Below, piece after piece: positions 7,755 to 13,057 of a DNA stretch of 13,057 nucleotides (positions within the stretch are counted from its first letter, which is position 1; each line of letters opens with the position of its first letter). The stretch comes from JAHHLP01 sp041609895. Lineage in GTDB: Bacteria; Bacteroidota; Rhodothermia; Rhodothermales; JABDKH01. Location of the stretch: positions 1 through 13,057 of the forward strand of contig JBFIPX010000083.1 in the NCBI GenBank assembly GCA_041609895.1, read 5' to 3'. A model generated the notes under the pieces. It was given only the letters and a program-made list of their open reading frames with translations, made no database searches and was not told the DNA's origin. Both the position numbers and the translations under genes were made by a program.

Positions 7755-8129
7755 CTAGCCGTTGGATCGGGAGCATTTGTAGACGGCACTTGCGTGGTCG
7801 CAAGGACCGCCAACAGGCGGGTTTGGCTTTCGCACCGTAACCTCGACCGAGTCGAGAATTGGCTGGCCTTTCAGCAGTTCGTGCGCGATCAGGTATGCGA
7901 GTCTCTCAATCAGGTAGAAGTTGTTGCTCGTGATTATCTCCCGTACGCGAGCGTACACGCTCTCATAATCTACCGTCTTCGTCAGATCGTCTTCCGCGGC
8001 AGCCTCCTCAAAGTTCAGCTCCATCGCGACGTCGACTTCGTACCGACCGCCGATGCGGTGCTCTTCTTGCATCACGCCATGATGGGCGTAGAAGACGCTA
8101 TTGATGAGGCTGACTTTTCCGAGGGCCAT
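7755..8129 (-). CDS. folB: Dihydroneopterin aldolase
   Basis: At 124 residues this matches the usual FolB length. FolB converts 7,8-dihydroneopterin to 6-hydroxymethyl-7,8-dihydropterin and glycolaldehyde in folate synthesis, in the cytoplasm as an octamer. Diagnostic features are FYAHHGVMQEE (13-23, with the substrate-binding glutamate), the TVDYESVY segment (52-59, with the conserved tyrosine Y55), LIERLAYLIA (73-82, with E75), and the catalytic lysine K101 in VRKPNPPVGG. It lies 74 bases downstream of the cytochrome-like lipoprotein gene on the same strand, and no other folate gene is visible. It ends 21 bases from the stop of the convergent barrel fusion gene. No Shine-Dalgarno sequence is seen. 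A TATATTCG at 8152-8159 (minus strand) resembles a Bacteroidota -7 box but has no matching -33 box, so the gene may have its own promoter. Confidence 0.93.
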   Translation of the reverse strand: MALGKVSLINSVFYAHHGVMQEEHRIGGRYEVDVAMELNFEEAAAEDDLTKTVDYESVYARVREIITSNNFYLIERLAYLIAHELLKGQPILDSVEVTVRKPNPPVGGPCDHASAVYKCSRSNG

Positions 8130-8203
8130 GTCGGCTAGGGGTATTTGTTTGCGAATATACTTTGGTCCGGATTGATCACCACGGTCGGCTGCTCAGTTTG
8201 GAC

Positions 8204-9211
8204 TCAACCGGGCCGTAATTCCGGCGGTAAGAACTCGAGTTGAACATCGAGAGAGTCGACCACGCCATCAGATGCGCCGGACAGCAATCGCGAGACGAGA
8301 AGAGTGCCATAGAGGCCCAATACGTGGTCACTTCGTTTTCGGTGCTCGTCGAAAAACTGGACGACATCCGGATTCCGCAGGGCGTCGTCCACGTGCAATT
8401 CACGGGGCCCGTGCGGCCCGTCGGCGGCGTCCGCCGGAAAGCTTTTCTCCGGCTCGTAAAGCTTCGATCCGAAGTGACAGCCGACGCATTGTGTGGGGAC
8501 TCGAAGCGCCCGTGGTCTCGCCGCGGTCTCTGTCACAGGTGTTCCGTCGGGGCCGTAGGCGAAGAAGTCCCAGTGGCCATCCTCGCGCTTCCGCATTGCC
8601 GTAACCTCACGCACGGTGCCGTCTTCGAGGTGTTCTGCTACAAAGGCAGTCCCCGGAGCGTAGACGAGCGCCTCGCCGGCCTCCTGGTACCTGTTTAGAG
8701 CGTCCAAAACCAGAGACCTTTCAACGGCAACACGCCGACGCATGGTGGACATGACACCCGTTACCTCGACAATCATCCAGGACGGGTCGTCGGGGCCTCG
8801 GTATCCGATTTCATCGAACAGTTGCCTTGCCGTCGGCGGCTGCTGTCGCAGGCGGGGATACGCCTCATCGACAAAGATGGCGAAGTCATCCCATCCGATA
8901 GACGGTTCTCCCGAGGCAACCGATCGAAGCCGACCAGCCGCGACGTTATCGATGACCGTGAGGCTGTCGAGGTTCAGATAGAAACGACTACCGCGTTGCG
9001 CGACAAGGCCAGCGACAAACGGGTCGGACGGCGGACGGAGCATGCCTCCGGCATAGTAGCCGATCAACTCGCTCGAGGCGCGGCGGCCGAGGTCGAGATG
9101 CAGCCAACCCTCTTCCAGTCGCAGCCGAGAGGAGTCGGAAGGCGAACAAGCAGCCAGGCCGCACGCTAATCCCAGGCAAAGCCAGACGGTCCCTGGAGGC
9201 AATTGATTCAT
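8204..9211 (-). CDS. c-type haem lipoprotein, cytochrome P460-like
   Basis: This 335-residue protein has a lipoprotein signal with lipobox L-A-A-C22, so it should be anchored to an envelope membrane facing the periplasm. It has a single CxxCH haem-c motif, C242-V-G-C245-H246. Upstream of it are APGTAFVAEHLEDG (185-198) and AMRKREDGHWDFFAYGPDG (205-223). That order of a PxGT/hydrophobic strand, a basic MxK segment, a WxFxxY strand and a late CxxCH resembles cytochrome P460 family proteins, in which a lysine is cross-linked to the haem; K208 would be the candidate by position. This family placement is inference from memory, and a plain monohaem cytochrome is the alternative. The first 130 residues do not match anything I recognise. 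No partner oxidoreductase is encoded nearby. It precedes folB on the same strand, with no evident functional link. The start has no Shine-Dalgarno sequence but gives a good signal peptide. Confidence 0.78.
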   Translation of the reverse strand: MNQLPPGTVWLCLGLACGLAACSPSDSSRLRLEEGWLHLDLGRRASSELIGYYAGGMLRPPSDPFVAGLVAQRGSRFYLNLDSLTVIDNVAAGRLRSVASGEPSIGWDDFAIFVDEAYPRLRQQPPTARQLFDEIGYRGPDDPSWMIVEVTGVMSTMRRRVAVERSLVLDALNRYQEAGEALVYAPGTAFVAEHLEDGTVREVTAMRKREDGHWDFFAYGPDGTPVTETAARPRALRVPTQCVGCHFGSKLYEPEKSFPADAADGPHGPRELHVDDALRNPDVVQFFDEHRKRSDHVLGLYGTLLVSRLLSGASDGVVDSLDVQLEFLPPELRPG

Positions 9212-9314
9212 ACGTGGTGTATCAGGTGATCGGCATCGCGTGATAATAGATCAATTGCAAATAAAGGTCGTGTTGGGCAAGTTCCGTGCACCTGCTTTCC
9301 GATCCTTTCATTTG

Positions 9315-9322
9315 TACATTTA
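9315..9322 (+). promoter_or_regulatory. Possible -7 promoter box upstream of the membrane coiled-coil gene
   Basis: TACATTTA matches the Bacteroidota -7 consensus TAnnTTTG at all but the last position and lies 32 bases before the ATG at 9354. No TTTG occurs at the expected distance upstream, so support is weak. Confidence 0.2.
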
Positions 9323-9353
9323 TTCAACTCTCACCTCTACGTTTCCGGTCTGT

Positions 9354-9851
9354 ATGTCGGAAGAAAACGGAACACTTCTGACCGAGTCGCTCGCTGTGTC
9401 CGCCGTAGCTGTCGCGGCGTTTACGGCCGCACTGCTGGGAACCGTCTTCGGAATCGCCGTATCGCGTCGTCGAGGACGAGCGGGCACCGGAGAACCTGAC
9501 CTGGATGGCAACGACGGTGGCGAGCTGATTTCCTGGACTCGTCTATCGAGGCTCGAAGCGGAACTCGACGAAAGCCGTCGTGAGCTGGAGGGCCTCAGGC
9601 GCGACTACGAACTGGACACCGGATTGCTCAAACAGGAGATTCAGCGCCTTGAGTTGCTCTTGGGCCGATTCTCGTCCGCGAAGATTGGGCCCCCTAGCGG
9701 GAGCAAGAGCCTGACGCCTGGTTCGGAAGAGCCGCCCGGCTATCACTCGCTTCGTCTTGTTGATCCGCTGGCACGTCCGGAAGGTCCCTTCACCTATTCG
9801 ACGCTCGCATCTCTTGAATCGCGTGCCGCCCTGCGGTCACCCGACTCGTAA
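9354..9851 (+). CDS. Small single-pass membrane protein with coiled coil, unknown function
   Basis: I do not recognise a family. From the ATG at 9354 the product is 165 residues. It has a short acidic N-terminus (MSEENGT), one hydrophobic helix at about 13-36 rich in A and V, and a basic stop-transfer stretch SRRRGR (37-42). A predicted coiled coil follows at about 62-105 (RLEAELDESRRELEGLRRDYELD and on to LELLLGRF), then a P/G/S-rich tail. The topology suggests an inner-membrane anchor with the coiled coil in the cytoplasm. The frame is open upstream to 9240, but the ATG there would place a poorly composed 38-residue stretch before the membrane helix, so 9354 is preferred. The gene's last 15 bases overlap the 3' end of the convergent PfkB-type gene. 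It may be a structural or scaffolding protein; nothing in the sequence shows which. Confidence 0.65.
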   Translation: MSEENGTLLTESLAVSAVAVAAFTAALLGTVFGIAVSRRRGRAGTGEPDLDGNDGGELISWTRLSRLEAELDESRRELEGLRRDYELDTGLLKQEIQRLELLLGRFSSAKIGPPSGSKSLTPGSEEPPGYHSLRLVDPLARPEGPFTYSTLASLESRAALRSPDS

Positions 9852-10769
9852 AGGCGACATTTCGGGGATCTCCGCCAGGATCCTGAAGCTGTCGACGCGC
9901 CGATCGATCTCTTCCTTCGAGAGTGCGAAGAGCCGATCCGGACCGAACTTCTCGACGACGAAAGACGCCATGGCGCTACCGTAGATCACCGCCTTCTTTA
10001 GAGACTCGCTGGAGTAGTCACGGCAATGTGACAGGTACCCTGCAAATCCACCCATGAACGTGTCGCCGGCGCCCGTAGGGTCGTAAATGTCTTCAAGGGG
10101 GAATGCCGGTGCGCTGAAAATGCTTCCGTCTGTGAATAGCAGGGCACCATGTTCCCCCTTCTTGATGACGAGCACCTCAGGGCCCATCGAGCGGATCGCA
10201 TGCGCGGCACGGATCAGATTTGGTTCGTCAGCCAACTGACGCGCCTCCGCGTCGTTGATGATAAGGCAGTCGATCAGTTTCAGCGTCTCGCGAAGGCTAT
10301 CGGGGGTTTGCTCGATCCAGTAGTTCATGGTATCGCAGATGACGACATCGGGGGCGACCATCTGCTCGAGCGCCTGCTGTTGTATCGCCGGGTCCAGGTT
10401 GCCGAGGCAAGCCACGCGACACTTCTGGGCGCCGGACGGAACTGCCGGAGCGAAGTCCGTCAACACGTTGAGGTGTGTCGCGATTGTCTCGCGATCATTC
10501 AAGTCGTAATGATATCGTCCTTCCCATGCGAAGGTCGCACCGCTGTCGTCAACGTCCAGACCTTCGGTGCATATGCCGCAATTGCGGAGTGAATCGATGT
10601 GCTCAACTGGAAAATCATTGCCGACGACGGCAACCAGATGCACATCATCGGCGAAGTAGCGCGCCGCCATGCTGATGTACGTGGCGCTACCGCCCAGAAT
10701 GCCGTCGACCCTGCCGAAAGGGGTCTCGATCGTGTCGAGGGCAACCGTGCCTACCGCTACAATGCTCAT
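9837..10769 (-). CDS. PfkB-family (ribokinase-like) sugar or nucleoside kinase
   Basis: The 310-residue protein shows the family's landmarks: the N-terminal glycine pair G26-G27 in ILGGSATYIS, the NDAEARQL segment (172-179, the NxxE motif that helps bind Mg-phosphate), KKGEHGALL (203-211), and the C-terminal signature DPTGAGDTFMGGFAGY (230-245). D236 is the expected catalytic base. Such enzymes phosphorylate a sugar or nucleoside hydroxyl from ATP in the cytoplasm. The substrate cannot be fixed from sequence, and ribokinase-, fructokinase- and adenosine-kinase-like roles are all possible. It lies 113 bases after the larger DUF883-like gene on the same strand. It has a weak GGA before the ATG, and its 3' end overlaps the convergent membrane coiled-coil gene by 15 bases. 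The length is normal and no key residue is missing. Confidence 0.92.
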   Translation of the reverse strand: MSIVAVGTVALDTIETPFGRVDGILGGSATYISMAARYFADDVHLVAVVGNDFPVEHIDSLRNCGICTEGLDVDDSGATFAWEGRYHYDLNDRETIATHLNVLTDFAPAVPSGAQKCRVACLGNLDPAIQQQALEQMVAPDVVICDTMNYWIEQTPDSLRETLKLIDCLIINDAEARQLADEPNLIRAAHAIRSMGPEVLVIKKGEHGALLFTDGSIFSAPAFPLEDIYDPTGAGDTFMGGFAGYLSHCRDYSSESLKKAVIYGSAMASFVVEKFGPDRLFALSKEEIDRRVDSFRILAEIPEMSPLRVG

Positions 10770-10843
10770 ACTTATTCCACAGAATCCGTGTGGGGCGGTT
10801 GGGGATTCAGTTCAGTCGGTTCCGTATGAGCGAACTGTGGGCA

Positions 10844-10855
10844 CGATTGCAATCG
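10844..10855. repeat. 12-base perfect palindrome between DUF883-like and PfkB-type genes
   Basis: CGATTGCAATCG is self-complementary over 12 bases and sits in the 113-base gap downstream of the larger DUF883-like gene, about 75 bases before the PfkB-type start. With no loop and no T-run it is not a typical terminator. It could be an operator or chance. Confidence 0.3.
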
Positions 10856-10882
10856 CGTCGGGGCAGTGGCGAGGGGGCCTTT

Positions 10883-11605
10883 TCAGGCGCGACGTATCCA
10901 GTCGCCGATTCGACGCACGACGAGCGCTGCAGTTGCCGCCTTGATAGTGCCCAGCAACGAGTCGGCAAAGTCGCGGCCTTGCCCGGCATGTTCCTTCAGC
11001 AGATCAGGCAATTCCTGCGCCTTGTCCGACGCGGACTCCCGAGCCTTGACCGCAGTTTCCGCGATCGCGTCCGCTACGTCGCTGGCCCGACGGGTAAGTT
11101 CATCTGAGAACTCTTGCGCCTTTCGCGTGAGCTCGACACCTGCCTCATCAGCTTTCTTCTTTATGATTGAGCCTGTGTCGACGGCGCGGCTTGAGATCGT
11201 GTCGCCAATGTCGCCGAGATAGTCATGTGCCGATGATGCCAGTGCCCGTGCTCGCCTCCGCGCACGCTCGGGTAGCGGAGGTGGTGGTGACGGCGTTAGT
11301 AGTGCGACGAGTCCGCGACCCATGAGAATACCTGCGCCGGCAGCGATTGATATTGCCAGCAGCGGGTTCTCACGGACCCACTCACCGGCGCGCCGCGCTA
11401 CATCTTCCGTGTCGACTTTTGCCAGGTCTTCCTTCATGCGACCAAGACGGTCCGCAATCTGGTTCTTGGCCTTGACGAACTCTTCTTTGGTATACGACGT
11501 GCCGTCGCCGTTGGCAGTCAGTTCCTCCTCAACCGTGGCCGCATTGCCATTCTCGTTGAGTGGATTGTCGCTAATCTCTTCCGGTGATGGACTGTTGTCA
11601 GCCAC
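10883..11605 (-). CDS. DUF883/ElaB-like membrane protein with long LEA-like helical tail
   Basis: This 240-residue protein has an acidic disordered N-terminus (1-36), a helical segment (about 40-75) and the motif EWVRENPLLAISIAAGAGILMGRG (75-98). In that motif a charged amphipathic end runs into a single membrane helix (about 81-103), as in the C-terminus of the ElaB/YqjD (DUF883) proteins, which attach ribosomes or stress complexes to the inner membrane in E. coli. After the helix come a proline-rich linker (105-112, PSPPPPLP) and about 120 residues of A/D/E/K/R-rich amphipathic helix (SDELTRRASDVADAIAET) resembling LEA or apolipoprotein-like repeats. This tail is absent from classic ElaB. 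The start is a GTG supported by GGAGG with a 7-base spacer. The smaller relative upstream shares the WVREN-membrane-helix module, suggesting duplication. A role in membrane stress is a guess. Confidence 0.75.
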   Translation of the reverse strand: MADNSPSPEEISDNPLNENGNAATVEEELTANGDGTSYTKEEFVKAKNQIADRLGRMKEDLAKVDTEDVARRAGEWVRENPLLAISIAAGAGILMGRGLVALLTPSPPPPLPERARRRARALASSAHDYLGDIGDTISSRAVDTGSIIKKKADEAGVELTRKAQEFSDELTRRASDVADAIAETAVKARESASDKAQELPDLLKEHAGQGRDFADSLLGTIKAATAALVVRRIGDWIRRA

Positions 11606-11617
11606 TTTATCACCTCC
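11603..11617 (-). promoter_or_regulatory. Near-perfect Shine-Dalgarno before a GTG start
   Basis: On the minus strand GGAGGTGATAAA directly precedes GTG (11603-11605). GGAGGTGAT is fully complementary to the 3' end of typical 16S rRNA. It decides the start of the larger DUF883-like gene. Its strength contrasts with most other starts in the window, which fits a highly translated product. Confidence 0.75.
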
Positions 11618-11689
11618 ACATCTTGTCAGGAAATTATTCGATTTATCAGGACGCGCGTCGGAGCGCTCTCGGGCAGAATGTGGCGATGG

Positions 11690-11878
11690 TCAGTCGCGCA
11701 TCATGACGCCAACGAAAACTCCGACCGCGAAAGAACCTAGCAGGGCCAGCGTTCGATTCTCGCGCACCCACTCCTCGGCGGAGTCAATCCAATCCTCGAG
11801 TGGAAGGCTGTCGAAATCGAGGTCAGGCGTCTCCACGTTGGAGCTTCTGTCGGTAGCGACGTCGGTTTCCATTTCCAT
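11690..11878 (-). CDS. Small DUF883/ElaB-like membrane protein
   Basis: The 62-residue protein has an acidic N-terminal half (1-36) and the motif EEWVRENRTLALLGSFAVGVFVGVMMRD (35-62). That is one membrane helix at about 43-60 capped by MMRD at the C-terminus. This is the size and layout of the end of ElaB/YqjD proteins and shares WVREN with the following 240-residue gene. It lies 84 bases upstream of that gene on the same strand, so the two probably belong together. Only a weak AAGG lies upstream of the ATG. On the minus strand, a TTTG (11936-11939) and a degenerate TAAATACC 19 bases further on may form a promoter. The shared motif and clean membrane helix make a real gene likely despite its shortness. 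Function is unknown. Confidence 0.68.
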   Translation of the reverse strand: MEMETDVATDRSSNVETPDLDFDSLPLEDWIDSAEEWVRENRTLALLGSFAVGVFVGVMMRD

Positions 11879-12031
11879 GCTTGAATCAGCCTTGTTTTCT
11901 TCCTAAGAGGTATTTACGGATAGATATCGGCAATGCAAACCGGTAAATGAGTTTGACCACCGAAAATCACCGTTGTTCGACAAGAATTATGAATTTACGA
12001 ACCTCTGAATGCCGGTCACGGTATCAGTACA

Positions 12032-12065
12032 AACAACAAGCATTTCTTTGACTTAACTTGTTGTT
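12032..12065. repeat. Inverted repeat, 9-base arms, upstream of the TPR gene
   Basis: AACAACAAG (12032-12040) and CTTGTTGTT (12057-12065) are perfect inverted copies separated by 16 bases. They lie in the 250-base intergenic region 11879-12128 between the divergent small membrane-protein gene and the TPR gene. The stem is A/T-rich and not followed by a T-run, so an operator or an mRNA leader structure is more likely than a terminator; chance is possible. Apart from this and the weak promoter guess for the minus-strand gene, I see nothing else in this gap. Confidence 0.4.
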
Positions 12066-12158
12066 GCCGACTTCCCACACCGGCCCTGCGGGCAATAATC
12101 GGAGAGTTCGTTCGTCTACCCGAGACGGATGTTCGGCGCGACTACCCACACGCCATTC

Positions 12159-13057
12159 ATGTACCCCACCTCGAATCCCGTGAAAATCACGTTTCGACAA
12201 GCGGCTTCTCGGGCCGTGCGTATCGGAGCGCTCGCACTCGTTCTCGCTATCGCACCGCTTTCGCTTTCGGTTGGACAGCCGGCGAATCGGAATGCTGAAG
12301 AAGATTATCAGCATGCGTACCGGCTCTTCATGGATCGGCTTTTCGAGCTTTCGGCCGATGCCTTTGAGGACTACCAGGAGCAGCATCCGTCGAGTGCGCA
12401 TGCGCCGGACGCCATGTACTACGAGGCTGCGTCGCTTCTGGGTTTGGGAGACTCCGACACTGCTGCAGACCTTTTCGAGCGCTTCAGTCGCCTCTACCCC
12501 ACGCATCCACTGACTCACGACGCAACACTTGCCCTCGGAACGTACTACGTAGAGCATGGCGAACATAGAGCAGCGATCGACCGGTTCGCTGAAGTCCTCG
12601 AGGGCGACGCCACGTATGAGCTGAAGGCGAAGGCGTTGTACTGGATGGGTGAGGCCGCTGCGGCCGATGGCGAGCTGGAGGAGGCTCTTCGCTACTACCG
12701 TCGCTCGGCGACCGAATTCAGTGCTTCGGAGATCGCACCGATCGCACGGTACGCCATCGGTTTCACTGAGGTGCGAAGAGAGAACTATGAAGCCGCGTCC
12801 CGGGCCTTCGAAGAACTGGCACGACGCAATCCAAACTCCCCATACGCTGACAGGATTGGCCTCGTGCTGGCCGAGATCTACTACGAGCTGGGCGACTACC
12901 CACGGGCGGTCGAAGAGCTCACGCGACGGATGCCCTCTCTCTCGGATGACGATCGTGAGCGCGCAACCTTCATGCTGGCCGAAAGCTACAATCAGCTTCG
13001 CCGGAGCGACGACGCCATTCTTCGCTACCGAGAAATTACCGAGGATAATCCCGACAG
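12159..13057 (+). CDS. Secreted TPR-repeat protein (YbgF/BamD-like), 3' end outside the window
   Basis: The frame stays open to the window's end, about 299 residues from the ATG at 12159. A signal-type segment (basic RQAASRAVRIG, then a hydrophobic run to SLSVGQ) is followed by EEDYQHAYRLFMDRLFELSADAFEDYQEQHP and at least six helix-turn-helix repeats with TPR spacing and residues. Examples are AMYYEAASLLGLGDSDTAADLF, ALYWMGEAAAADGELEEALRYY and LVLAEIYYELGDYPRAVEEL. Proteins of this layout (tetratricopeptide lipoproteins or periplasmic YbgF/BamD-like) act as scaffolds in envelope assembly; the partner here is unknown. No lipobox cysteine is present after the signal. The start is uncertain: ATG 12129, ATG 12159 and GTG 12180 are all in frame with no good Shine-Dalgarno sequence, and a stop lies at 12096. 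I chose 12159 because 12129 would give an over-long n-region. The frame is unbroken and there is no sign of decay. Confidence 0.85.
   Translation, partial: MYPTSNPVKITFRQAASRAVRIGALALVLAIAPLSLSVGQPANRNAEEDYQHAYRLFMDRLFELSADAFEDYQEQHPSSAHAPDAMYYEAASLLGLGDSDTAADLFERFSRLYPTHPLTHDATLALGTYYVEHGEHRAAIDRFAEVLEGDATYELKAKALYWMGEAAAADGELEEALRYYRRSATEFSASEIAPIARYAIGFTEVRRENYEAASRAFEELARRNPNSPYADRIGLVLAEIYYELGDYPRAVEELTRRMPSLSDDDRERATFMLAESYNQLRRSDDAILRYREITEDNPD

Noticed and set aside
9240..9353. Upstream in-frame extension of the membrane coiled-coil gene from the ATG at 9240
   Set aside because: It adds 38 residues of unlikely composition, runs over promoter-like sequence and has no ribosome site; the ATG at 9354 gives a normal membrane anchor.
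10808..10837. CAGTTC / GAACTG inverted pair with 18-base spacer
   Set aside because: Six-base arms at that distance are expected by chance and there is no further support.
12082..12093. GC-rich GCCC-TGC-GGGC mini-hairpin as a terminator
   Set aside because: The stem is only 4 base pairs with a 3-base loop and no T-run, and it sits between divergent genes where no terminator is needed.
12024..12566. 180-residue minus-strand reading frame opposite the TPR gene start
   Set aside because: Its composition is unnatural (runs of R, C and S), and it lies antisense to a clear signal peptide and TPR repeats on the plus strand.

Overview
The window most resembles a chromosomal stretch of a Bacteroidota-lineage bacterium, possibly the Rhodothermota/Balneolota branch (inference). 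The signs are moderate-to-high GC by eye, few strong Shine-Dalgarno sequences, a DUF5706/PycTM-type membrane protein, and an outer-membrane barrel fused to periplasmic enzyme domains. I see no rRNA, tRNA, CRISPR array, insertion sequence or integrase. Coding density is high: the longest stretch without a gene is about 250 bases (11879-12128), so nothing exceeds 300 bases.

Layout from left to right. A 5'-truncated conserved gene (2-673, +) meets a minus-strand cluster head-on. Read from its own start, that cluster is a DUF5706/PycTM-like membrane protein (2806-2108), an MBL-fold phosphodiesterase-like hydrolase (2053-1175) and a SixA-type histidine phosphatase (1178-684). The last two overlap by ATGA. 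Divergent from it is a plus-strand pair: a secreted SdiA-regulated-type beta-propeller (2962-3903) and a 1248-residue protein (3987-7733). The large protein joins a lipoprotein-type signal, a calcineurin-like metallophosphoesterase, a segment with kinase-like (CotH/HipA-like) motifs, RTX-like glycine/aspartate turns and a C-terminal Omp85/BamA-type barrel. Next come two minus-strand genes, a c-type-haem lipoprotein resembling cytochrome P460 (9211-8204) and dihydroneopterin aldolase folB (8129-7755). A small membrane coiled-coil protein follows on plus (9354-9851). Its 3' end overlaps a PfkB-family kinase on minus (10769-9837), which lies downstream of two DUF883/ElaB-like membrane proteins (11605-10883 and 11878-11690). 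The window ends inside a secreted TPR protein (12159 to the end, +).

Two neighbourhoods deserve attention. The first is the 3987-7733 protein, which seems to carry both a phosphatase and a kinase-like module on one outer-membrane polypeptide, next to a secreted propeller of a fold class that includes phosphodiesterase/phytase-like enzymes. The second is the DUF5706-MBL-SixA cluster. It pairs a membrane protein of the Pycsar effector family with a phosphodiesterase-type hydrolase, and no nucleotide cyclase is visible. Functions for both are inference from motifs and gene order only.
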